DNA from: an uncultured Bacteroidales bacterium
Lineage (GTDB): Bacteria > Bacteroidota > Bacteroidia > Bacteroidales > Muribaculaceae
Length of the DNA: 32,592 nt
Direction of reading: 5' to 3'
NCBI GenBank assembly: GCA_900539915.1
Contig: UQDU01000024.1
Span: 1-32,592, forward strand
The notes beneath the pieces were generated by a model, which was not told the DNA's origin, made no database searches, and was given only the letters and a program-made list of their open reading frames with translations. This document shows, one piece after another, positions 1 through 8,400 of this stretch; the stretch's first letter is position 1; each line of letters begins with the position of its first letter. The position numbers and the translations under genes are program-made.

Positions 1-109
1 TCCATCTCAAAATCCGCAGCTCAGGATTTAACTTTTGTTATTAAACACCCTCTTAAGGAGGCCGATATAACGAGACTGTCCCGACGAAAATTCGTCAGGA
101 CAGCCAATG
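1..109. other. Left edge, no gene seen; one hairpin
   Basis: No coding region is supported here. A hairpin lies at 76-103, with CTGTCC pairing with GGACAG and GACGAA pairing with TTCGTC around a short AA loop, plus one mismatch. It sits just downstream of the minus-strand tRNA-Glu gene, so it may end or process that transcript, but it has no T tract on the minus strand. Confidence 0.5.
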
Positions 110-182
110 TAGCGAATTCGGGATTCGAACCCGAGTTTCCGCCGTGAGAGGGCGGCGTGCTAGGCCTCTACACTAAATCGCC
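110..182 (-). tRNA. tRNA-Glu (anticodon CTC)
   Basis: The minus strand folds into a full cloverleaf of 73 nt. The D arm is GTGT/GCAC, the anticodon stem is CCGCC/GGCGG with loop CTCTCAC (anticodon CTC, Glu), and the T arm is TCGGG/CCCGA with loop TTCGAAT. The discriminator base is A and CCA is not encoded. The acceptor stem has a G1-U72 wobble and a U6-U67 mismatch, which is a little irregular but not disabling. It would read GAG codons, backing up the TTC isoacceptors at the other end of the window. A TAnnTTTG promoter lies about 60 nt upstream. Confidence 0.9.
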
Positions 183-243
183 ATATGCACCCTTTGGTCT
201 ATGTCTCGCAAACTTTGAGAGGATGCCTCTCTCATTTGCACTG

Positions 244-251
244 CAAAGTTA
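244..251 (-). promoter_or_regulatory. -7 promoter element of tRNA-Glu(CTC)
   Basis: The minus strand reads TAACTTTG, an exact match to the Bacteroidetes -7 consensus TAnnTTTG. A TTG lies about 20 nt further upstream as a candidate -33 element. Transcription would start near 237, leaving a leader of about 55 nt to be trimmed by RNase P. Confidence 0.6.
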
Positions 252-367
252 TAACCTTTTTGCGATTTTCCAACTGTCATTTTTGTTAAAAAATCAGAAA
301 TACGCCTGACAAGCATCATGTGGCACCCCATTGACTGAAGCCAGACACCACCTCGGGGGAATGATGG

Positions 368-2509
368 TCAGAGCTTGAGCTTGCGTCGCAGCGGACCGCC
401 GGAGGGATTGATGCGGCGGTAGATACGGCGCATCATAAGCCAGATGGGCGACGGAGCACCTGATATATCGGCGGTCATTGTCTCGGCCATAGTAGGCACG
501 ATGACGTTAGCAGTGCCCGTATGTTCGGGATACAGGATTATCAGATTATTGGACGAGAAATACTTTTGCAGGAATTCCGGCAACTCGTCCATCGAAGGGC
601 TGAACGACACAGAGGATCGCCGTGCTGAAACCACCACCAGCAAGTCGTCTTCATGGATGCGGTTAGGCAGCAGCACGAAATCATCGTCATAACTGATTTC
701 CACATATTCCTGACGTATGCCGAAACGGCCTGTCTGGAGCACCGACCGTATGGTACGGTTGGTCTCGTCGGCTCCGCAGAACACCACCTTGCAACCCACC
801 TCACGTGTAAGATTGCCTACGGCTTCCACCCAGTGGCGGAAACCGCCCTCATACTGAGCCTTTGATGGCACCACCACCACTATGCGCGAGAGGGTATTGA
901 CCGGGATAAATATACGGCTGATGACCACCATGGCATTGGTGGATTTGAGCAGCTGCTCGATTTTGGAGCCGAGAAACGTATCAATGATACGGCTGCGCCT
1001 GTGCAAGCCGAGATGGAGCGTGGATATATCCCGTTCGGCCATGGTGTTAAGCACGCCTGTGACTATGTTGATGTCGTATCTCTCTATAGGTATCAGACGT
1101 GACGAAGTGGCATTGGCCGCCTTCTGCGCCTCCTCCAAGGAGTTCTGGCCGATGGTCCTCGATGCTCGTGCGTTGTCACTGCGGACATGCAGCGCATAGA
1201 GCTTGTTATACTGGCTCTGTTTGCCCTGCATATACCTTGCCACCTCCACCATCTGCTTCGCGCTATGGGGCGCGGCCACGGATATAAGCGTATGATGCGC
1301 TTTCTGGGCTGTCCCCTCCTCTGCATCTGACTCTTTCTCGACATTACGCAACACGAGCTTTCTCGCGGCCCTCTCAACGCCAAACGATGACACAGTACAC
1401 GTAATCAGGATCATCAGCACCGTGGCATTGAGGACAGCCTCGTCAAACACACCGAGCTTATGACCTATCATCACCACGGCAAGGGCTACAGCCGTGTGGG
1501 CATTGCTCAACTGATACATCATGGAGCGGTCAATGGACGAAAGCCGGAACGACAGCTGGGCGACAAATGCCGCAAGCCACTTGACCACCATGGCCACGGC
1601 ACACATCACGGCAGCGACCTGCAAGGTCATCAGATCCGACGCCACAAGGCGCACATTGATCATCATGCCCACCCCTATCAGGAAATAAGGGATGAATATC
1701 GAATTGCCGACAAACTCTATCCTTCCCATCAACGACGACCGAGAAGGTATGTAGCGGTTGAGCACGAGTCCGGCATAGAATGCGCCGAATACGCCCTCTA
1801 TGCCTATGAACGAAGCGATGGCGGCTGCGATGAACACAAGAGTGAGAACATAGATGAACTGTACCGTGTCATCGTGGTACCGGCGGAAAAACCAGCGAGT
1901 CAGACGCGGATACACCACCGTCACGAGGAGACAGTACAGCACCAGTCCGCCGAAAAGCCTCAACAGATTCAGCACCTCAAACGCACCGAACTTGATGACA
2001 TCGGCTATGGAAGCCAGCACCATAAGCGACCCGAGCACCGTCACAATCGTACCGGCCACCGCAATTATGACCGCCGGCGACTTGGTAAGGCCGAAACGGC
2101 TTACGATGGGATAGCCTATCAGAGTGTGCGCGGCAAACATTGAGGCCATCAGCGTGGCCGTAAGCCAGGTCATGCCGAGAGCATAGTGCACGGCCACCGC
2201 TCCGAGAACGAGCGGGATGAGAAAAGTCATGGCACCGAATGCAAGCCCCTTGGAGAGGTTTTTCTTCAGGTGGTACATGTCAATCTCTATGCCGGCAAGA
2301 AACATGAGATACAGAAGGCCCACTTGCCCGAACACCTCAAATCCGGCGTCACGGGCAAGCAGGCCAAGTCCATAAGGCCCCACCAATATGCCTCCTGCAA
2401 TAAGCCCGATAATATGCGGAATCTTGAGCTTATTGAGCAACAGAGGTGCCAGCAGTATTATGAGTAATACTGTCAGAAATATGGCTACAGGAGAGGTGAT
2501 GAGAGGCAT
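368..2509 (-). CDS. CPA2-type cation:proton antiporter with C-terminal cytoplasmic domain
   Basis: A 713-residue protein. Residues 1 to about 385 are almost entirely hydrophobic helices and read as a Na+/H+ exchanger domain of the KefB/CPA2 type; the N-terminal helix region with LLLNKLKIPHIIGLIAGGIL and GPYGLG is characteristic. The last 310 residues are soluble and contain a stretch that resembles a UspA-like nucleotide-binding fold, so the exchanger may be gated by a ligand in the cytoplasm. The family exchanges K+ or Na+ for protons across the inner membrane. It starts 9 bp after the stop of asd and has no promoter of its own, so the two are probably cotranscribed. The transported ion cannot be told from sequence. 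Confidence 0.88.
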   Translation of the reverse strand: MPLITSPVAIFLTVLLIILLAPLLLNKLKIPHIIGLIAGGILVGPYGLGLLARDAGFEVFGQVGLLYLMFLAGIEIDMYHLKKNLSKGLAFGAMTFLIPLVLGAVAVHYALGMTWLTATLMASMFAAHTLIGYPIVSRFGLTKSPAVIIAVAGTIVTVLGSLMVLASIADVIKFGAFEVLNLLRLFGGLVLYCLLVTVVYPRLTRWFFRRYHDDTVQFIYVLTLVFIAAAIASFIGIEGVFGAFYAGLVLNRYIPSRSSLMGRIEFVGNSIFIPYFLIGVGMMINVRLVASDLMTLQVAAVMCAVAMVVKWLAAFVAQLSFRLSSIDRSMMYQLSNAHTAVALAVVMIGHKLGVFDEAVLNATVLMILITCTVSSFGVERAARKLVLRNVEKESDAEEGTAQKAHHTLISVAAPHSAKQMVEVARYMQGKQSQYNKLYALHVRSDNARASRTIGQNSLEEAQKAANATSSRLIPIERYDINIVTGVLNTMAERDISTLHLGLHRRSRIIDTFLGSKIEQLLKSTNAMVVISRIFIPVNTLSRIVVVVPSKAQYEGGFRHWVEAVGNLTREVGCKVVFCGADETNRTIRSVLQTGRFGIRQEYVEISYDDDFVLLPNRIHEDDLLVVVSARRSSVSFSPSMDELPEFLQKYFSSNNLIILYPEHTGTANVIVPTMAETMTADISGAPSPIWLMMRRIYRRINPSGGPLRRKLKL

Positions 2510-2518
2510 GCCTCTGCT

Positions 2519-3529
2519 TTATTTCTTATGTGCGAGCATATACTGGGCTATCTGCACTGCATTGAGAGCCGCGCCCTTCTTGATCTGGTCACCAACGATC
2601 CAGAACGACAGGCCATTGGCGTTGGCGATGTCTTCGCGGATACGGCCTACATACACGGGATCTTTTCCGGCTATATCAAGCGGCATGGGATACTGCTTGT
2701 TGGCAGGGTCATCGACCACCACTACCCCCTCGGCCTTGGAGAATGCTTCACGAGCCTCGGCCGGAGTGACGGGACGCTCGGTCTCCACCCATATGGCCTC
2801 GCTGTGGGCACGCATAACAGGGACACGCACACACATAGCGCTGACTGACAGCTCGGGAGCGTGCATGATCTTGCGAGTCTCGTTAAACATCTTCATCTCC
2901 TCCTTGGTGTAACCGTTGTCCATAAACACATCGATGTGGGGGATGACATTATATGCGAGCTGATAGGCGAATTTCTCCACAGTAGGTTCCTCGCCACGCT
3001 GGAGCTGGGCATACTGCTCTATCAGTTCGTCCATAGCGGCTGCACCGGCACCGCTGGCAGCCTGGTATGTAGCCACATGCACCCTCTTTATAGGAGTCAG
3101 GTCATTGATGGGCTTGAGAGCCACTACCATCTGTATGGTGGTGCAGTTGGGATTGGCGATGATATTACGGGGAGCGTTGAAAGCGTCGTCGCCGTTGACC
3201 TCGGGCACTACGAGAGGTACATCGGTGTCCATGCGGAACGCGCTGGAGTTGTCAATCATCACAGCACCGTATTTGGTGATAGTGTCAGCATATTCCTTGG
3301 ATGTGCCGGCACCTGCCGATGTGAAAGCGAAGTCTATGCCACGGAAATCCTCGGCGTCATGGGTCAGCTCCTTGACGGTGATTTCCTTGCCCTTGAATTT
3401 ATATGTGCGGCCTGCGCTACGCTTGGAGCCGAAAAGGCGCAATTCGTCAATAGGGAAATTTTGTTCGTCAAGAACGCGCAGGAATTCCTGGCCTACGGCG
3501 CCGCTGGCACCCACGATAGCAACTTTCAT
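2519..3529 (-). CDS. asd: Aspartate-semialdehyde dehydrogenase
   Basis: Converts aspartyl phosphate to aspartate semialdehyde with NADPH, the branch point to lysine/diaminopimelate, threonine and methionine. The N terminus MKVAIVGASGAVGQEF is the NADP-binding glycine-rich loop. The catalytic cysteine is C129 in NPNCTTIQ, and H242 in RAHSEAIW is the catalytic histidine. At 336 residues it has normal length. The reading frame extends 21 codons further upstream, but the start at 3529 is chosen because the conserved Rossmann sheet begins there and the extension runs towards the promoter at 3590-3597. It is the first gene of a unit that continues into the antiporter. Confidence 0.96.
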   Translation of the reverse strand: MKVAIVGASGAVGQEFLRVLDEQNFPIDELRLFGSKRSAGRTYKFKGKEITVKELTHDAEDFRGIDFAFTSAGAGTSKEYADTITKYGAVMIDNSSAFRMDTDVPLVVPEVNGDDAFNAPRNIIANPNCTTIQMVVALKPINDLTPIKRVHVATYQAASGAGAAAMDELIEQYAQLQRGEEPTVEKFAYQLAYNVIPHIDVFMDNGYTKEEMKMFNETRKIMHAPELSVSAMCVRVPVMRAHSEAIWVETERPVTPAEAREAFSKAEGVVVVDDPANKQYPMPLDIAGKDPVYVGRIREDIANANGLSFWIVGDQIKKGAALNAVQIAQYMLAHKK

Positions 3530-3589
3530 TGTGTTGGATAGGATAGTGTGTGAGTATGTGAATGTAAAAATGAGTCTTTTATTCGGGTG

Positions 3590-3597
3590 CAAATTTA
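3590..3597 (-). promoter_or_regulatory. -7 promoter element of asd
   Basis: The minus strand reads TAAATTTG, an exact TAnnTTTG match. Predicted start of transcription is near 3583, giving a leader of about 54 nt before the asd start codon at 3529. This supports the shorter asd start, since the longest possible frame begins at 3592, inside the element. Confidence 0.65.
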
Positions 3598-3640
3598 CAC
3601 ATTTTCACGCGAAGTTTAACACATTATGTCATTAAATTGT

Positions 3641-3648
3641 TATCTTTA
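3641..3648 (+). promoter_or_regulatory. Probable -7 element of the acyl-CoA synthetase gene
   Basis: TATCTTTA matches TAnnTTTG at seven of eight positions. It would start transcription near 3655, about 18 nt before the ATG at 3673. The longest possible frame begins at 3637, upstream of this element, so the shorter start is favoured. Confidence 0.45.
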
Positions 3649-3672
3649 CCAGCCATATGTAAATACAGACCA

Positions 3673-5334
3673 ATGGAACGACAGACTTCACTCACAGCTT
3701 ATATCTCAGAATCAATAAGACAAAACTGGGACATGGAGGCACTGTGTGACATGCATGGTGCCAATCTAACGTATAAGGATGTAGGGCGCAAAATAGCCAA
3801 ACTGCATATATTCTTTGAGAAAACCGGCATACGCAAGGGCGACAAGATAGCCCTGTGCGGACGTAACTCCGCCAACTGGGCCGTGGCTGCCATGGCCTGT
3901 CTGACCTATGGAGCTGTGGCTGTGCCGATACTCAACGAATTCAAGCCCGATACCATACATCACCTGGTCAATGACAGCGATGCCAAACTGCTGTTTACTA
4001 CCGGCACGCAGTGGAACAATCTTGACGGCAACTGCATGCCGGCACTGACAGGCATAATCCGCATCCACGATTTCAGCATATTGCTGTCACGCTCGAAAAA
4101 GCTGACCGAAACGCGCTCAAAGCTCAACCTGTATTTCGGCGAGAAATACCCCGAACGCTTCTCGGCTGCCGATGTCAGCTATGCCGAGCCCGACCCGTCG
4201 ACGATGGCTCTGATAAACTACACATCAGGCTCGTCAGGCTTCTCAAAGGGTGTGATGCTCAGTTACAAAAACCTGTGGAGCAACATACAGTTCTGCATCG
4301 ACGGACTGACCTTCCTCAAGCCCGGCGACGGCATGGTGTGCATGCTGCCGCTCGCCCATATGTATGGGTTCGTAGTAGAGATGCTACATCCGTTTGTCAA
4401 GGGGTGCAACATCCATTTCCTCAGCCGCACCCCATCGCCGCGAGTAATCATGGAAGCATTTGCCGAGGTGCGCCCCAAGCTCGTCATCACCGTGCCCCTG
4501 ATACTTGAGAAAATCATCAAATCGAAGGTATTCCCTGTTATCGACAAGCCGCTGATGAAGATGCTGCTCAAAGTGCCGGTCATCAACGACCGCATACTTG
4601 CCGAAATCAGGGCCAAGATAATCAATGTGTTCGGCGGACAGCTCAAGGAGATAATCATAGGCGGCGCTGCCCTCAACAAGGACGTGGAGGCATTTCTGCG
4701 CAAAATCCGTTTCCCCTTCACTGTGGGCTACGGCATGACCGAGTGTGCGCCTCTGGTGGCATACTGCCCCTGGGACAAGCAGAAACCCGGCGCATGCGGA
4801 CGCATAGCTCCCCGTATGGAGATGAAAGTCGACTCTCCTGACGGCACGAAAATACCCGGGGTGCTCATGCTCCGAGGCGACAATGTGATGATGGGATACT
4901 ACAAGAATCCGACAGCCACATCGGAAGCCCTCAAAGACGGATGGCTCAATACCGGTGACATATGCACCGTTGACTCTGACGGCTTCATATTTCTGCGCGG
5001 ACGCGACAAGAACATGATACTCGGACCGTCAGGCCAGAACATCTATCCCGAAGAGATAGAGCAGAAGCTCAACAATATGCCACTGGTAGCCGAGTCGCTT
5101 GTCATAGACGACGGCGACGGCAAACTTGCAGCCCTGATATATCCCGACATCGAGGGCGCCACGGCACAAGGCATCCCCCTGTCACAGCTTGAATCACTCA
5201 TGCAAGACAATATCAAGATGCTCAACAAGGAGCTGCCGGCCTACTCGCAGATCCGCCGCCTCAAAATCCACCACGAGGAGTTTGAGAAAACCCCTAAGCG
5301 GTCAATCAAGCGGTTTTTGTACACGCATCACTAA
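3673..5334 (+). CDS. AMP-forming long-chain acyl-CoA synthetase-like ligase
   Basis: A 553-residue ANL-superfamily enzyme that would activate a fatty acid or other carboxylate as the acyl-adenylate, then pass it to CoA. Visible motifs in order are the phosphate-binding loop INYTSGSSGFSKG (about 181-193), the GYGMTEC motif (about 352-358), the ATP-binding aspartate in GWLNTGD (about 423-429), the hinge GRDKNMI (about 443), and a C-terminal catalytic lysine region (KTPKRSIKR). These place it in the FadD/long-chain group. The start at 3673 (MERQTS) is favoured over 3637 because the upstream codons overlap the probable promoter. It is a single-gene unit ending at a strong hairpin. The true substrate is not evident. 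Confidence 0.9.
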   Translation: MERQTSLTAYISESIRQNWDMEALCDMHGANLTYKDVGRKIAKLHIFFEKTGIRKGDKIALCGRNSANWAVAAMACLTYGAVAVPILNEFKPDTIHHLVNDSDAKLLFTTGTQWNNLDGNCMPALTGIIRIHDFSILLSRSKKLTETRSKLNLYFGEKYPERFSAADVSYAEPDPSTMALINYTSGSSGFSKGVMLSYKNLWSNIQFCIDGLTFLKPGDGMVCMLPLAHMYGFVVEMLHPFVKGCNIHFLSRTPSPRVIMEAFAEVRPKLVITVPLILEKIIKSKVFPVIDKPLMKMLLKVPVINDRILAEIRAKIINVFGGQLKEIIIGGAALNKDVEAFLRKIRFPFTVGYGMTECAPLVAYCPWDKQKPGACGRIAPRMEMKVDSPDGTKIPGVLMLRGDNVMMGYYKNPTATSEALKDGWLNTGDICTVDSDGFIFLRGRDKNMILGPSGQNIYPEEIEQKLNNMPLVAESLVIDDGDGKLAALIYPDIEGATAQGIPLSQLESLMQDNIKMLNKELPAYSQIRRLKIHHEEFEKTPKRSIKRFLYTHH

Positions 5335-5369
5335 GATTATAACTCTTATAAATTTTATAATTCTTATAC

Positions 5370-5408
5370 ATGAAAGCCGGGCGACTCAGCAGAGCCGCCC
5401 GGTTTCAT
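5370..5408. terminator. Hairpin between convergent genes, probable bidirectional terminator
   Basis: ATGAAA (5370-5375) pairs with TTTCAT (5403-5408) and CCGGGCG (5377-5383) with CGCCCGG (5396-5402), then CTC with GAG around an AGCA loop. One bulged G and one mismatch interrupt it. It lies between the plus-strand ligase and the minus-strand amylase, so it can stop both. Confidence 0.75.
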
Positions 5409-5437
5409 ATAGATATATTGATAAATCAGGATTGGAA

Positions 5438-8400
5438 TCAGTTCATCTTGATGAACGCGGGAATCCAGGCTTTGACACTGACATTGTCGCTGACATTGCC
5501 TCCATTGATGAGGTCAATGCCGCTTCCGCCGATGCTGACGTTCTGGTCGGTTTCAGAGAAGATGCAGATTACCTTGTTGCCGGTCTGCGAGTCAGTCTTT
5601 GTGATAATCTCGCACTTGTTACCCTCCTTACGGCTTACGGTGCCGCGCCAGAGAGCCGGGTTGGCAGCACGAGCCTTGAAGTACTTGGCTGTGTAGTCGT
5701 GTACTTTCTGCTCGTTCTGGTTGAAACCGGATATGCGTCCTGAGGTACGGGCCTTGTTGTCGGCATTGCCATTGCCGCTTTTGTCTCCGATTTCATCACC
5801 ATAGTATGTACATGTCGGGCCGGAATATGCAGCCACGGCAGCATGGCGTGTGATCAGTTCGTTGGTCCTTGAATTCACATCAGCGAAATCACCTACTCGC
5901 GACGTGTCATGGTTAGACAGGAAAATGGTCGGATTGACACCGCTGTCGCGGTAGCCGCGACCGGCAGCATCGCTTGCCAGAAACCAGCCGATCGAACGGA
6001 CACCGTTTTTGAGCTTGACAAGATTGTCCTTACCGTCAAAGTCCATGACGCTCTTAAGACCATCCTGCTTGGTGACAGTGATGGAGCCGGCTCCGGTCCA
6101 GTCCTCGCCTACCATATAGCCGAGAGTACCCCACTTCTCACCGCGCGACCTGCGTTCCTGAGCCACGCGCTCCACTTCTTCGCGAAGGTCCTTCCAGTAG
6201 TTGTGACCACCCTGATATACCTGGTAGCACTGGTCGAGACGCCAACCGTCCACGCCCTTGTTCATCCAGTAACGGACTACCTCCTTGAAATATTCAAGAG
6301 AACCTGGGTATGATATATTGCCGGCATCAGTACCACGGACATTGTTAGCTGTAGTGCTGTCAATCCACTTGCCATTGGGCGAAGCTGAGTTGACACCGCC
6401 ATGATGACCGAAAACGCCATCAAGGATAATATAGATACCCTTTTCATGAGCCTTGCGCACGAGTTCGTCAAACTCTGCCTCAGTGCCGAATTTGGGGTCA
6501 ACCTTGAAATAGTTGGTGCAGAAGTAGCCTGTAGCCTGTAGCTTCTCGCCGCCCTGACCGTTGGTAGAATCAAAGATGGGAGTCATCCAGATGGCGTTCA
6601 TGCCGAGATCCTTGATGTAGTCAAGGGCATCGATGATACCGCGGAGGTTACCGTTTTTGCGGTGTCCTCCGGGACCCCACATGTCGCTGTAGCCTGACGC
6701 ACCGCCGTCGCCATGCTGGAAGGAACCTACCATCACCTGATAGATTGACAGCTCGCGCCAGTCGCCTGTAAGGTTATCCTCATAGACCGGGGTTGAGTCA
6801 TCGCGAGTGAACGAAACATTGGCAGTAGTAGTGCCCTGGGCATTTGTCGCCGATACCGAGAGGCTACCTGTAGCCTTATCGGAAGTCAGATACTGGCTGA
6901 CAGACACACTGTTGCTGCCGTTCTGGAGCGAAAGGCTCTTGCCGTTGAAAGTACCGCTGATAGATGTGGCATCATTATTGATGACTACGGTTATAGTTGC
7001 AGATCCTTTGACAGTACCGCCGTTGGGGTTGATGGTTACGGAGGGCTTCTGAGGGGTGGGATCGTCAACTTTGCTTGTGTATGAACCGTCCTGATGGTAG
7101 GTGGCTTTGTCAACATAATTCAGGTCGCCACCGCCTATCCTATTATCGCCTTCATGGATAATGATCTGCTTCGGAAGAGATTTGCCAGAGGGAACAGCCC
7201 AATACCATTTGCCATTTTTCTTGGTCATGTTGTCACCAGGCCATTTACCTGCCGTAGTGCAATTGGTGTTGCCGTCAATCCAAGCCCACACCTGGGGAGC
7301 TGAGAATGTGCCGTCATAGTATACGTAATGCTCGTCAACGCCGCCCGGCTTCATGGTGTAGGTGAACGACTGTACATTAGATCCGGCAGCATTCTCCACA
7401 TAGGTAGAGAGCGTAGTGGTCTCGGTAAATGTCAGAGCAGAGGAGTAGACAGGTGACGATGCCGTAGCAGTGCCGGAGGTAGAGTAATGGATGGGAGTGC
7501 CTACGGGATTGACAGAGAGTGTCACGCTGACACTGCCCTCAAACTCACCACCTGCGGGGCTGGCTGTCACAACGGGCTTTGGAGCCTGACCCTTGGTGTA
7601 AGTGAATGTCTGGACGTTAGAGCCGTTGGCGTTGCTTACGTATGTCTTGAGGGTGGTAGTCTGAGTGAAAGTGAGCGGAGCGCTGTAGGTATCTGACGAT
7701 TCCGAAGGTGTAGAGCCATCGACAGTATAATGGATGTCAGCACCCTGGGTAGAGCGTAGGGTTACAGTCACACTTTCTGTGAATGTAGAACCAGAAGGAG
7801 GATTGGCTATAACGGTCGGCTTGACAGGCTGAGGATTAGAACCTTGCTGGATAGTACCATAAGGTTCAAGAAGCAGCACAGGACCAGAAGCGGCGATGGT
7901 CACCTTGCCACCTGTTACAGTAGCAGTGTTGGCGGTGTTGTAACCATCCATCACCTTTGTTCCGTCGGCAAAGTGGTCGCCGACGCTGACAGTGTAGGTC
8001 TGACCAGCTGAAGTATTGAGTTTGATGACTACAGCATTGCTGTATTCACCTTCGGAGAACTTGCGTCCGTAAGTATCTGAGCCGAGGTCGGTCTGTGTAC
8101 CGGCACCTACGGCAGCGTTGCGGCGACGGAACTGACCGATGGTCTGCCAATGCTTGTTGTCAGCATTGTCTACAGCATCCCAGTTGAAGTCGCTACGGGT
8201 GATCATCGACTGGTCACCGCCGCAGTTGCTTGACATGTAGGGGCGAGAAGTCTCATCACCATAATATATCTGCGCACCACCGGGGCAGAGCAGAAGCATA
8301 GTGGCAACTTTCTTCTGGTCACCCGGACGATGAAGTCCTGTATCGTGGCTTGAAACGTAGTTGAGTACCTGACGGCCATTGGGGCTGTTGCAATAGTTGG

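Noticed and set aside
1460..2143. 227-codon plus-strand frame
   Set aside because: It is antisense to the membrane part of the antiporter, rich in His and Arg as expected from the complement of such codons, with no family resemblance.
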